From assembly GCA_020284085.1 (NCBI GenBank), contig JACEVL010000045.1, positions 325,001 through 389,000 of the forward strand: 64,000 bases of DNA, in the 5' to 3' direction. The notes beneath the pieces are model-generated. The model did no database searches. It was not told the origin of the DNA and saw only the letters and a program-made list of their open reading frames with translations. Position numbers and translations under genes: made by a program. The DNA comes from Aporrectodea caliginosa (taxonomy: Eukaryota; Annelida; Clitellata; Crassiclitellata; Lumbricidae). Below are positions 12,231 to 23,300 of the stretch, piece after piece. Positions within the stretch are counted from its first letter, which is position 1. Each line of letters starts with the position of its first letter.

Positions 12231-12639
12231 AGAGTTTCTGTAGAGTAGCCTATGGCACCGATTTTTAACTTCCATATTGTTTATAAACTGATACACAATG
12301 TAAGAAACATAGGCCTAATATCCCATATGATAAGATGATCGTATGTAAAGTAGTAAAATACCGTAAAGGCATCAGGTGTTTATATATAATATATGCGCTA
12401 TATAAATCTGCGATTACGCACACAATTACAACCTTACAACTCATAACATTTGCTTAAACTCTGAGTTGCTCTCCAATTATTTCAAACTTCACATAGCCTA
12501 ACAACGAGTTTGCAAAAGACGCTAACGTTCTCAGAAACCAGAATTAACCGTTACACTCTCATCGAATGACCTTTTTGGTATCGACTTGATTACGCCTAGC
12601 TTTTTGGTGCGCCATCGGTCGATGCTTTGTGAATAAGAC

Positions 12640-13365
12640 ATGGGCGTTATAGACGCTTGTATAAGAAATAATAATAATGCTAATGATGATGATTATGGTT
12701 ATGGTAATACTCAGGCCCAGAATGCCATTGTATTCAGAAGCATATTTCAGGATAGCCGTGAACTTTATTATACGAGTAAGACAGAGAAAGTGGCTTGGCC
12801 ACATGCTGAGAGGGTATTCTCTGCTGACAAATATCATGGAGGAAGAATGATGGGAAAGAGAACAAGGGAAGACCTAGACACAGAGCCGGATTAACGTATA
12901 AGCCAAATAAGCCATGGCTTAGGGCCCCACAATGTTTTGAGGGCCCCAACTATCAGGAAATATAAAATCAGATTGTACCAGGGTCCTAATTGACAAAATG
13001 ACAATGGTAAGTGCATGTGTTATTATTTAGCCAATTATTTCATTAGAAAAAAATCGCTTATGTACGGATCGAACTTTGTGCACAAAGACACATATTTTTG
13101 CATCGCTTTGCGGTTAGGGCCCCCGGATGTCTTAACCTGGCTCTTGGCTTAGGGCCCCGAAAGTCTTAATCCGGCCCTGCCTAGACAGATGCTACTGGAC
13201 TCGATGATGGTATATGGATGCACGAAACTTAGAGGAAGTCCAGCATCGAAAGGAGTGGCGCCACGGATGTCTGAACGACAGTGAACATACCCAAGGGCAG
13301 AGAAGACGAGAAAGACATTGATTTTTAGATATAAGTCATTTTCTACTGCCAACTTCATTGCCATT
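12640..13365 (+). pseudogene. LINE C-terminal remnant split by a hAT MITE
   Basis: The frame TEKVAWPHAERVF...GGRMMGKRTREDLD resembles the post-RT region of RTE/CR1-like LINEs (K...WfGHv.Rm....GkR.RGRp..D). It is interrupted at 12881-13179 by an insertion with a perfect 8-bp duplication. The LINE sequence resumes afterwards (CCTAGACAGATGCTACTGGA). Confidence 0.5.
12881..13179. mobile_element. hAT MITE (GGGCCC-rich)
   Basis: The termini are CAGAGCCGGATTAA and TTAATCCGGCCCTG. The target-site duplication CCTAGACA at 12873-12880 and 13180-13187 is perfect. It is 299 bp and non-coding, with GGCTTAGGGCCCC repeated inside. Confidence 0.9.
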
Positions 13366-13580
13366 TTATTGATCTTGGAGATCGTTTCTACCCTGGTTTA
13401 AAATAATAATAGCCATAACAATAGCAACAATGCATGGTGTATAAGCTTTAGCTGATCATGTTAGACTGACTATGTGATATGCAGGTTTTGCAGCTCTACA
13501 ATACTTTTCTATGTAAAGCATGTATTTATTTTTGCATAATGTATTTTATATGGCGAATATATTATTAGAAATATCAGTAT

Positions 13581-14479
13581 CAGACTTAGGTTGTCTCGAG
13601 ACACTGTCTCGGTCTCGAGACACTGTCTTGGTCTCGAGACACTGTCTCGGTCTCGAGACGTCTCGCGACAGGTTTTTTGACGTCTCGGTCTCGGACCCCA
13701 CTGTCTCGGTCTCGGTTTCGAGGTCATTTCTTGACTTTTTGGAAACTGTCTCGAAACGAAAGTCTTGTTCTTTTCTAGAAGCAGTCTCCCTAGTTCTCGC
13801 GCAAACTGTCTTTACTTCTAAACTTCTGACAGTATCGCGTTATAAAATTGGCCTGTGCCGAACGGATAACTAGTTAATCGAAAGTGCTAAACAAACCGGA
13901 AGTTTGGAAAAGATGTGTTTCTGGTATTAACAGATATTGAAAAGAGCAGTGTTAAGTTAGTATTTTATTGCTTTATTTTCATTTTCTAATTTCTATCAGT
14001 GCAGATACCTTAAATGTCTCATAAAGAACGTGAAATAGTGAAATTTGCATTCACGCAATTTGAAATCAATGAAAAACACAATAAATGGCATGAAGTTTAC
14101 CGCTGGTGTAAAGCCAATATAGCCTAAGCGAAACGCTTGGAACAACATCTAGTTTCTCAAGGTGAGTGATGTGACTTATGTCGTTAATATGGAATGTTCT
14201 TGGTTTAAATTTTAGAATCATTTAGAAGATTCCAGAATAGATTAAATATTTAATTTCTTTATAGTTTATACTATTCAGGTGATTGGCTGATTTCAGTTGA
14301 CTTCTCCCTGGTATTTGACTTCAAAAGTTGAGAGCAAAATTGTTTCGGGATTTGGGTCCAATGTGCATTTCACTCGTTTTGAATTGTCTTGAACTGTCTC
14401 GGACCTTGTGTCTCGGTGTCGGTCTCGGTCCCACTGTCTCGGTCTTGTCTCGAAGTTTGACGTCTCGTATACAAGTCTA
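13581..14479. mobile_element. hAT MITE with GTCTCG satellite, copy 1
   Basis: The termini are CAGACTTAGG and TATACAAGTCTA; the 8-bp duplication ATCAGTAT lies at 13573-13580 and 14480-14487. Subterminal arrays of GTCTCG(GTCTCGAGACACT) flank a unique core containing TCGTTTTGAATTGTCT. It is homologous along its length to 51327-52241. Confidence 0.9.
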
Positions 14480-14487
14480 ATCAGTAT

Positions 14488-15362
14488 AGGCCTACTTAAC
14501 AATTTCGCAGTTATAAATATGTATTCGAGCCATACTTATGAATCTTGGCATTTTCTTCTTGCTATGGTTTAACCGGTTTAGGAGCCGTCGCTCAAATAGA
14601 TGTCAAGTAGCATATAATATACTTTTTGCATCAGCGCATGCATTGAAATTATGGGTCCACTTTAGAGACAAATACTTAATTGCCATTTCGAGGTATTTGT
14701 CTAATTAACAGTTCAAAATAGATTTGCTAAAGGTTTTTAACTTGATAGTCAATTTACAATGTACGACACAACTTTGAAAAGTCTTGAATGATGAACAATA
14801 AGTAGAAGACTCTAAAGAAATGCAGTGACATGCAATTTTCTCAGCTGAAATATGGTCTCACGATTTGAATTTCATATATTATGGTCTCAATCCGTTTAAT
14901 TATATAAACTTATACATTAACAGTATGAAGATTTGAATGTAACTGTGCTAGCATGTGTGTATGAGCAAACTCTATGATCTCATAATTTCTGTGAAAAGGA
15001 TACAAAGATAGGCCCTAACTAATATTTGCGAGATATCCTATGATAAATGCCACGAACGTCAACTAGTTTATATGCATATAATATAGTCTACGTATCTGGG
15101 ATATTTGTCTCATATTTTTAAACTGACATAGTTCTGATGGAAAACAAGAAGTAAAATTATCCATTAGATCTAAGCTAGTTTACAGGAAAATATCGGCAGA
15201 ATTCAATGTGCATATATCTACCTGCCCACTTTAAAAATGCACCTCTGAGTTATTGCAACGGTCATTGTCAAATATAATTAAGCTCCAGTGTATTTTTCTT
15301 CCATAAATATTCAAAAGGTTTATGTTTTGTTTCGTTTTTACATGCACGAGTACTGCAACACG
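14488..15362. other. unassigned AT-rich DNA, 3' flank of receptor A
   Basis: I see no ORF, recognisable repeat or RNA gene here. It lies immediately downstream (minus strand) of the last exon of receptor A and presumably holds its 3' UTR. Confidence 0.5.
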
Positions 15363-15682
15363 CTAATGCTGCTCAATATTAGCATAGGCTGAGGTATGTT
15401 GCACAATATTAGCATAGGTTGGGGTCGTCTCGGAAAACTCATCTTGTAGTATTATATTATGGCTGCTACTGGCTTCAAGTGCAGAGAAGACAACAATTGG
15501 CTGGTAAACAATGACTGGTCTATCCATTAAAGCGCTGTAACCCTCGGAAACATCTTCAGTCTCGTCTGCTCTCGACGATGTTGCTGGAAATGCGTTGATT
15601 TCTACCTCGTGAATTGATTCGTAATCTGGGGATCGCCTCTGAAGATTCTCATTGGTAGAAATCTCCTGGATTCTTGATTTCT
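15363..15682 (-). CDS. terminal cytoplasmic exon of receptor A (tyrosine motifs)
   Basis: Acceptor tatcgtag at 15683-15690; the exon is open for 106 codons to TAG at 15363-15365. It is too GC/ATG-poor to stand out as an ORF, but entering in the phase set by the TM exon it reads five YxxI/L motifs: YESI, YSAL, YQPI, YANI, YANI. The spacing is YESI-24-YSAL-7-YQPI and then YANI-6-YANI. YANI is also a pYxN (Grb2-type SH2) site. IVYQPI and SAYANI also match the ITIM consensus (I/V/L/S-x-Y-x-x-L/I/V). Confidence 0.75.
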
Positions 15683-18600
15683 CTACGATACAAAGATTAA
15701 CGAATAGCCATGCTAAGTTTCAAAGTAATTCCACTTAAAGCTTAGATCTATTTGACACAATAAGAAATTAGATATATGGCAAGATATAAAATATGATACG
15801 ATAATATGACAATATACGAAAAGAGACAATAATGTCACTTTAATTTTGCGCCATATAAACATAGATTTTAATAGCGCTGTATTATGGGACACAACATCTG
15901 GGATGATTATAACATGAATACTATAATTGGCTTAAAGTAGACACTAGAAAGCAAACAGGTGTTTGGTGAGCAATTATAGCAGGTCTTTCCGCTAACGCGG
16001 TCTAACCTTCGGAAACATCTTCAGTGGGAATAGCGGCGTCCTGTATCGTCATTGTTGATGGCGATGCGTCTATTTCTGTTTCGTTAACATTTTCGTAAGC
16101 TGGCGATCGATTCTGACGTTTCTCCTTTGTCAAATTCGCTTGAGTTTTCTGTTTCTCTGTAACACAAAATATCTGCTTATAATATTATAACAACAGAACT
16201 GCACCAATGTGACTATATTGGATACAGAAGAGACATATGATATGCAACATAAAATATTACATGATGAGAGACATGAGATATGCATATGAGCATTAGAATT
16301 CAAGAACGATGCTAATCTATATTTTACAAATATTACTGTATTGTGATTTTATCGCAGCCGTTGAAGGTATTTGTAAATACTAAATAGTCGTCACTGGGCC
16401 ATGATTTACAGCCTTGTGCATTACCAGAAAGACTAAATAAATGTCACTATGACTTAATGACATACGTTGATTTACAGTCATTGAACTTATAACCCAGTCC
16501 ATCCTAAGGCAAGAGTTCAGATGCGATGCACCAATGTACAACAAGCAGATAAATATATATTCATATCTAATTGGTCAGCAATCAATTTTGCTTAACGCCT
16601 TCACTTATTTCATCATAATATGACACTATTTTAAAATTTATATTTATATTTAAATTTTTATTTATTTATTAGTATTTTTATTATTATATTACTATAAAAA
16701 GAAATAACTTACGCTAAGAGATGCTAATATAAACAGGTTAATAATTAAATTTGAGAAAACTGTTTTTGCAACATACAAACGCTTTATCATCGCAATTTTC
16801 CATATTTTTTACTAATCAATTGAATCAAACAATTACATGTATTTAGTGACAATTTGAATTATATTTGATATTAGCCTTTATAAAAGTATAAAGCAGTAGG
16901 CCATAATATGGTCGAAAATGAAATAAGCCCATTCGCTGCTCAAGCGTAGAGCAACCTATTTAGAAGTTTTTAGTAGTTTGCTTACCTTTTATTAGATCTG
17001 TGCCGATAGCAATTACGATAAGCAGCAAAATGGCGCAAATGATTCCCACCAACATGGTAACGACTGAATAATTGTCTGAACATTTAAAATGAAATCATTT
17101 ATGAGTCGGCGATAAAACGTAACCGCTGATTTGACGACAATTGAGTTAGAAACAAGTCAACAATGAGACTCACTATCATAAGTTGGTTCAACCCGTTGTA
17201 GAAGTAGCTTTGAGGAGAAATGAATTATTCTATCCAATTTAAATTCAAGCCACAGCCAGCCATGCACGTTCTCTTTTATGCCAAGACGCATCTTATTAGA
17301 TCCCTAAGATTTCTGTGTTCGCAACGTTTTAAGAGGCCTTGAAAGACGATATGCACAAGCTCAGATACACAATGTCATGTACGTACGTACGTACGTACGT
17401 ACACACTCACACAAATGCACAAATACTTACATACATATAAAATAAACATGCATTCATTCATCAATCCATCCATCGGCTTCTTTGTGCGCACATAGATACA
17501 TAGCTGTCAACATACATACATACATACATACATGCATACATACATACATACATACATACATACATACATACATACATACATACATACATACATACATACA
17601 TACATACATACATACATACATGTATGCATACTTACATGAATGCGTAGCATTGCTTACGCATGTTTATAAATTCGGTATTTTGCATTACCTGAGATTCTGA
17701 TATCGATCGTTGCAGAAGACCGAATGGTTTCATCGAACACTTGATTTTGAGCAATGCATTCTATTACGTGATGTTGATTGGCGTCCAAACCAACGTCATT
17801 CAAAGCTAGTTGAGGTCCATCTGCGATTTTCTGTTGTGCCATTCTCCAGGTGTACGAGGGACTCGGATTTCCAACAGCCTTACAACTTAGAATGTCTTTG
17901 CGTCTATATAAACCCTTCTGAGGTGTTATTGTAGTATTCCTCGGTCCAACTGAAATGCAGAACAATTTGATATGGACTAACAACAAGCATTATGCGAAAC
18001 TACCTTTGGTGAAGCAGAATAACTTATTACGGAATAAAATTAAAATTGCAAAATTAGTGAAGGTTTAGTTGGTGCTTCTGGACAATATAAAACAAATTTT
18101 CACACGAGATATCGCTCAATGAGGTGACAAGACGTTAGAATACAATCGTTCAGTTGTATATATTACTTCGCGGTTATAATTATGCTCAAGTACTTGGATA
18201 ACAGCAATTACATTCTCTAGAAGGACTGTATCTAGACTATTCTAGAGTCAATAGTATATATAGAGTTCTTTAAATTCTTATGTGTGAAATGGACATTATA
18301 TTATGAAGTAATTTTACGAAGACTCATGCTTATTATTCAAGTTAAGTTAACCCATAATCTTGTTTGATAACCCTGACTTTCGTCGTTTTCACTTTCGTAC
18401 AAAGAATTAACTAATTACAGTTATTTGCATAAGACCAAAGAGAGACAGATAATTTCTTCTTGAATAGGCCTATAATATGTGCTAAATCATCGTAGAAATT
18501 ACAGATTCTCAATATTATTCTCAATATTACCTTCTTGTTCCACGAGCGAGGACTGCTATGGCAAATCTAGAGCTTTTGCCTTCATTGGCCTTTCACTTTG

Positions 18601-18781
18601 GAACCAACTCCCTTCATCAACTCGTTCTTTGATATTATCTGGTGGTCCAGGTGCTTCCTTTCGCTGTCTTAAAACCACGCTTTTCTCTCGAGGTCTTTCG
18701 CACTGGGAGCCCCTCTGATTGGTACTCACTGTGAGGGGCGCTTTATAAATTTATAAATAAAATACAATTGTTCTGCATTAA

Positions 18782-18815
<34 letters not shown>

Positions 18816-21706
18816 TTTTTTTTTTGCCCGAGGTAGTTCTATTCCCTCAGGCTATGAAAACTATGTCCGAAGACGTGGTGTCTGGAACGACCGCTCACTC
18901 AACAAGTTCTTGCTGCTCAAAGGTGCCTCTGAAGGCCACGGCGTTAAATCGCTGGATGCAGACTGACAAGCGTTGGAAAAGGTAACTAGTTTCTTTAGGG
19001 TCCCCGGTGGTTTGGCTTACAAGGCGTCCCAAGTCCTTAATCAAATCCATTCCATTGTTGTTAATGGGGCCCATGGTATCGAAGGCCAGAGGAACAAAGA
19101 AATAGGTGCCTGCCAGCTGGATGTATTTAGCGTTCTTCCTGGTGGCCGCCACCTCCGCCGCCGCGCCCGCCGACGCAGATGTCGCCTGGAGGTATGACGG
19201 AGCCACGGTGTCGATCACCGTTGAGTCCCAGATGAGACTCCGTCCTCTGCGCCATGGAATCAGCGTGAGACCATCCGGGCGTCTGCCATCCGATCTAGAT
19301 AATCCGGGTGGTTCCTTGATATTTGGGAATCCCGCGCGTGTGAGGCTGCGACTGATTAGATCGTTCAATGCGGCGTGTCTGGCGATCCGTCCCGGTCCCA
19401 ATCCACAGGAAAGCCCGTGTGCTCCATCTGCCGTCACTCGAGCCCCGCATGGGCATGCGTGCGGCTCGCATATGCCTGTCCCCAGGCGAAGTCCCACCGC
19501 AATTCTGACCGCCTCATCGTCCAGCCGCAGTCCACATGTCGTCACCGGGAGGGCGAACAGCCAGTCCCATGCATGCGGTGCTGCGGTTGCCCTGAGTCGC
19601 GCCTGGTGGTATGGATCGGCATGGACACTGCTCAGTTCAGCTGCTGCCTTCAGCATGAGCGGCCTGTCCCAACTGGCCAACTATTATTATTATTATTATT
19701 TTTGACCCGAGGTATACAGGATCCCTCAGGGACTTCTTATTATTATTAACTCCTATTATGACCCATTAATTAAGCGCCGCTATTGTAGTGACGAAGCATT
19801 AATCGATGGCGCTGAGCAAATGTGAATGAAATATTTGCTCAAAGTACCTACTCTAAAACTATTTCATTGAAGGCTTTCAGCATAACAAGGCGAGTGCTCC
19901 GAACAATAGACTAACGTCTCCCAGATTAGCAGATGTGGCTTCAAACGAGTATTAATACCAAAGAGGTATTTAGTCAGAAAATAAATGGTAAGAAGAAAGA
20001 AACGTATACTTACAGAGCACGTTTAACGTTGTATTCCAGTAAAACAAATATTCCGGTATATTCTTTGCACTCGTTTTGTTGACATTTCTTGTCGTTTCAA
20101 CGAACAATGTTTTGCAAATTATCATCGCATCATTGTCTTCAGCCTTGACTTGCAAATTGATGAATGACGTTAATTGTTGCACATTCTGAGAAATATTGAT
20201 ATTTGCAATAGTAGGTGCTGATTTTAATGCATCTCCTTCTTTTGACCATTGCATCGATGGAGTCCAGTGACCTGAGTAATTTACGGCGCATTTCAATGCA
20301 ACGTAATCAAATTCTTTGAAGCTCCCGTCTATTATTGACATATTGGTGCTGCATTGTGGATCTGATTCTAGGCAAAGCAACATGACATTGTGTTTCTTGA
20401 TAAAGACATCACATGTGTACAAACGAGTCATAGCTTGTCCAGTAGGCCTAATAAGTATTATTAAAACACCAAACTTAAAGATCTTAACCACTTTAAAACC
20501 GTAGAATACATTAGATGCCCGTAAACTTATAAAATATATTGGAATTAACATCTTACTTTCATGAAAGTTCTTTTAGATTAAGAAAATGATTAAAGCCTCG
20601 TGAACAATTGTGAGGAACTTGTTCAAGGTGCCTTCGCAGTGACCGCCTCAGTTGAGGCTCGAACCCGTAATCTTCTCGTTACAAGCAATACATAGTTTAG
20701 CTGTTATAGAAAAGGATCCCATTTGTACGCTGTAGCAGCAGGAAGTGTGAGGAACTTGTTCAAGGTCCCTTCGAAAGTCCGTGTAATTGTTGGCATCAAT
20801 ATAAAGAAATTATATGTGATAGTTTAATTTATTTGGTTTAAAAAGTGCTTTTAGGAAATTGACAAAAGGACAAAAACATTTATTCATTACTCCACCAATT
20901 GCCATGTCTGCATACATGTAATTACCATTACAACAAATCGTTGAAATTATTTGAGACGAATTTGATGGAAAATACTAGCTTTGCTTTTCTCACTGCAAAC
21001 ATCGCATTACAAAATTGTAAACAAATCGATTACAGGGTAATTTACTACCAAAGACAATCAGCTGTGCGCTGTATCGTTCAGGTTGTTTTGGACTCTCGTG
21101 CACAACGCAAGTGTAGATTCCTGCGTCTTCCAGTCGATTTGAGTTGGAGTTAAGCGTTACAGATCCATCTTCATCAACATTGAAATCATAGTGTGAATTT
21201 CTCGTCTTTGCCTGGTTCTTCCAATTCGCCCAAATCCAAGTTATGTTTCGACTCAATGGTTTCTGTATCGTCCACTCGAAGATTTTGGAACCGTTGTCTG
21301 GTTTGCATTTCATTCCAACTGTTTGACCGACGGTGACAGCCAAATTTCTTGGACGATCAGGAAACGTCTTACTTCCTGACGATTCTACAAAATAATGTGA
21401 TTCAAATGTGACGAAACTTGAAGGCGATGATGTGCATTAGACAATTTTGTTTGTTTCCGATAAATTATGTTGTATGATTTATAATATCTAATAATATGAT
21501 ATAAAATGAGATGGCTGAAAACCAGATTATGCAGATATCTGCATCCGCATTTGTCTGTCCCCAAAAATATTAAATAATCCAAAATAATTGTGTTAATTGA
21601 TAAAACCATCAAGCTAATCCTGGTTTCTTGTTTAGCTCTACTTACCAACTATAAAAAATAACTGGAAAAGAGCAGCGAAAGTCCTCATCTTCCTGAAGCA
21701 AAGCAT
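15363..21706 (-). CDS. Ig-superfamily receptor A (3 Ig, TM, ITAM-like tail)
   Basis: Minus-strand exons: 21706-21646 (signal peptide MLCFRKMRTFAALFQLFFIV), 21384-21049 (Ig1), 20367-20014 (Ig2), 17949-17689 (Ig3), 17075-16986 (TM), 16156-16007 or -16002 (tail exon 1), 15682-15363 (tail exon 2). All internal junctions are phase 1, as is typical of IgSF genes. Ig1 is V-like (Cys in MKCKPD, Trp in FEWTIQ, then LEDAGIYTC). Ig2 has MQW and AEDNDAMIIC. Ig3 is I-set-like (LSCKAVGNPSP, YTW, HVIECIAQN). The TM segment is about 22 hydrophobic residues with no charged residue. The tail carries PAYENV, PDYESI, EGYSAL, IVYQPI, PTYANI and SAYANI. YSAL(x7)YQPI and YANI(x6)YANI fit the ITAM spacing rule. It is likely a cell-surface receptor signalling through SH2 proteins; ligand unknown. 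Exon structure was inferred by eye and mirrors copy B exactly through the TM exon. Confidence 0.8.
16002..16156 (-). CDS. tandem-duplicated tail exon of receptor A (PAYENV; early stop)
   Basis: This is a diverged tandem copy of the terminal exon: both start AG-AAA after TAG/CAG and both contain ...TEDVSEG. In this copy the codon that reads TAC (Tyr of YSAL) in the other exon reads TAG at 16002-16004. Used as a terminal exon it gives a short tail with one motif (PAYENV). A usable donor GAAG|gttaga at 16007 keeps phase 1, so it could instead be spliced to the next tail exon and add a motif. Confidence 0.65.
17505..17620. repeat. (CATA)n microsatellite
   Basis: A nearly perfect CATA tract lies in the Ig3-TM intron of receptor A; the mirrored (TATG)n is at 40488-40560 in B, so the tract predates the duplication. 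An adjacent ACGT tract at about 17380-17402 is also mirrored in B. Confidence 0.95.
18480..18775 (+). repeat. L2/CR1-type LINE 3' end in arm A
   Basis: The frame reads AFAFIGLSLWNQLPSS and SFRCLKTTLFSRGLSHW, with stop and tail GGGGCGCTTTATAAATT; this is the standard L2-like C-terminus and tail. It lies antisense within the Ig2-Ig3 intron of receptor A and is mirrored at 39300-39605 in B. Confidence 0.75.
18822..19690 (-). mobile_element. 5'-truncated LINE with C-terminal endonuclease-like domain, arm A only
   Basis: A 261-codon minus-strand frame (19680-18895) contains a Cys-His cluster (CPCGARV...HGLSCGLGPGRIARH) and then RPDGLTLIPW...GRSLIWDSTVID, the order seen in LINEs carrying a restriction-enzyme-like endonuclease after the RT (RPD...D core). 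It is followed by CCTGAGGGAATAGAACTACC TCGGGC and (A)n(TAA)n. A short related tail (CCCTGAGGGATCCTGTATAC) sits immediately upstream at 19700-19740 and is shared with arm B at 39212-39260. The ORF-bearing part is missing in B. Confidence 0.65.
20630..20790 (-). repeat. tRNA-derived SINE fragment in Ig1-Ig2 intron
   Basis: The minus strand reads TACGGGTTCGAGCCTCAACT (B box), then GGCGGTCACTGCGAAGGCAC. The same fragment is at 38160-38345 in arm B. Confidence 0.55.
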
Positions 21707-21930
21707 TTTGCCTGTTGTCCAATGCGCCAAACAAAACAGAAGCTTATATTTAAAACAATGTTCTCGTTCTGACAACCGCTGCTTAAAAACATATGAAAGG
21801 AAAGTTTTTTGGTATGGGTTAGCTTCACAGGCAGAAGGATGAAAGCGTGTATGTGCAGGCGAAATCGTAAATGGTCATAAAAAATCATGATAGCCTGAGA
21901 AACGATAATGCACATTGTATGCAATTATGT
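21707..21930 (-). promoter_or_regulatory. conserved 5' flank of receptor A
   Basis: About 220 bp directly upstream of the start codon are nearly identical to the flanks of B (37030-37250) and E1 (33983-34205), and recognisable in E2 and F. A TATA-like GTTTTAAATATAAGC lies about 40 bp before the ATG. The flank is inferred to be the core promoter and 5' UTR; no transcript data are available. Confidence 0.45.
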
Positions 21931-22348
21931 AGACCGGGAATACAGAAACAAATGTAATATTAGGCTCAATGTCAGTTTCGGTCCTTACTTTTGGAAAAAA
22001 TGGCAGTTGATTTGCTAACAGTTAGAATAGTGAGTGGCAGCCTTCGTGCTTCCTATTGTCAATCAGAAATTCCTGTGGACTTGAGCTGGCAAAACCTAAC
22101 CAGTTGCTAGACTATATATTATGTCCTGTCTCTCTGCTTTTCGAAAGGTTTTCGACGCATGACACCAATCTGCGAAAACTTCGCTTAAGTCATTTTCTTT
22201 AGATCAACTCAAATCATTTATTTATGTCACCATCAGAAGAGGAAAACAAATGTTACACCTAAAACTCGTTTTTGTAACAACAGGTCTTCACCTCTGTTGG
22301 TACATGCATTCAAATATGCTGTGATATCCAACTTCTTCTTTCTCCCTA

Positions 22349-22699
22349 CAAGGGCGTAACTTTGCTCCAGAAAGTGGTGGTGACCAATCTCCTCCTAATT
22401 TTTAACGTACTACTGGAACGCTAGCTAAGCGCAGGACACCAGCTTATTCACAAGCGCTGCGTTAAGTCAGAGGGTTGTCCAGAGTGTTCGATGGTGTTCC
22501 AAGTCCAGTTGCGAAGGAGACAAGAGGCTCTAGCAGCGTCGAAGCCTCAGAGGCACGCTACGCATTGTCCGGCTGCTACTGCGGCTTTTAAATGAATATC
22601 GTTAGGTTACTACTGTAGCCTAGCCTACTACCAATAACCGCAGTTATGATACCAATAGTCATTATCAACGCTAAATCGTTATCCCGTAGTTTCGGTTGG
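22349..22699. other. repeat-derived spacer
   Basis: It contains a partial hAT-like end (AGGGCGTAACTTTGCTCCAG) and, at 22425-22520 on the minus strand, the AATAAGCTG SINE-like repeat. No gene. Confidence 0.45.
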
Positions 22700-22878
22700 T
22701 TAAAGGGGTTCTGAGTTATGGTCATTTGACATTGATTTTTAAGGTTTGACCTTTAAATTACCTTTTTTGTGTTAGTCTTTCAGAAGACAGAGTACTTAAA
22801 CACTAATACAATCCAAGGACATTTAAAGTTCAAACCTTAAAAATCAATGTCAAATTACCATAACTCAGAACCCCTTTA
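22700..22878. mobile_element. foldback (long inverted repeat) element
   Basis: Arms 22700-22758 and 22820-22878 are inverted copies at about 93% identity, starting TAAAGGGGTTCTGAGTTATG on each side, with a 61-bp loop. No clear target duplication is visible. It could form a strong hairpin. Confidence 0.75.
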
Positions 22879-22879
22879 G

Positions 22880-23300
22880 CGAAACAACATTTGGCTGATC
22901 TACGATCATATTTATTTGATTTTGACGTTTTGACCTTGAAATAACCTTGGATTGTGTTAGGCTTTTAGTACTCTGTCCTCTGGAATGTTTTTTGATCGGT
23001 CTGAGCAAACAGGCAAAGTAATAACTTAAATAGAGCAACATTTTACCGAGTTAAGGCAATTTCGTCAAATTTTTCTCTGAACTTGACCTTTTTGTCCTTA
23101 AAATAACTTTAGATCGTCTTACATTTGGTATCCTTGTTTCTTATCACAGGTAGCCCTTACCATGACGAGAAACTCAAGAAAGAGTTAAGTTAACCAATTT
23201 CAACAATTATTGGCCGAGATCTGATCATTTTTCTTTGTTTTTGATAGATTTCGTTTTTATGACCTTGAAATTACCTTGAATGACCCAGAATTTAATCCTA
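22880..23300. repeat. degenerate tandem repeat, period about 160-180 bp
   Basis: Diverged units of the form TTTGACCTTGAAATAACCTT...GTGTTAGG...TACTCTGTC start near 22740, 22920, 23080 and 23255. The first unit overlaps the foldback arm, so the foldback may have arisen from this array. Confidence 0.5.

Larger units (their letters stand above)
16200..22348 (-). repeat. segmental duplication arm A (inverted relative to arm B)
   Basis: The reverse complement of this arm aligns with 36606-42560. Matches run from the shared outer edge (AAGAAGAAGTTGGATATCA at 36610 and its complement near 22343) through signal, Ig1, Ig2, Ig3 and TM exons and their introns to about 16310/42560. Arm A lacks the two exons of B at 41538-41627 and 41975-42043 and the B insertion at about 42165-42510. 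Arm B lacks the 0.87-kb LINE found in A at 18.8-19.7 kb. Confidence 0.85.

Noticed and set aside
17710..17934. 74-codon plus-strand frame, also at 40170-40394 on minus
   Set aside because: Antisense of the Ig3 exon; conserved only because the two arms are identical there.
18973..19749. Plus-strand frames of 74-199 codons
   Set aside because: Antisense of the minus-strand LINE ORF, which has recognisable Cys-His and RPD...D motifs.
21685..21924. 79-codon frame repeated at 33914-34201 and 37033-37272
   Set aside because: It runs through the promoter/5' UTR and signal exon in another frame; its conservation is explained by recent duplication.
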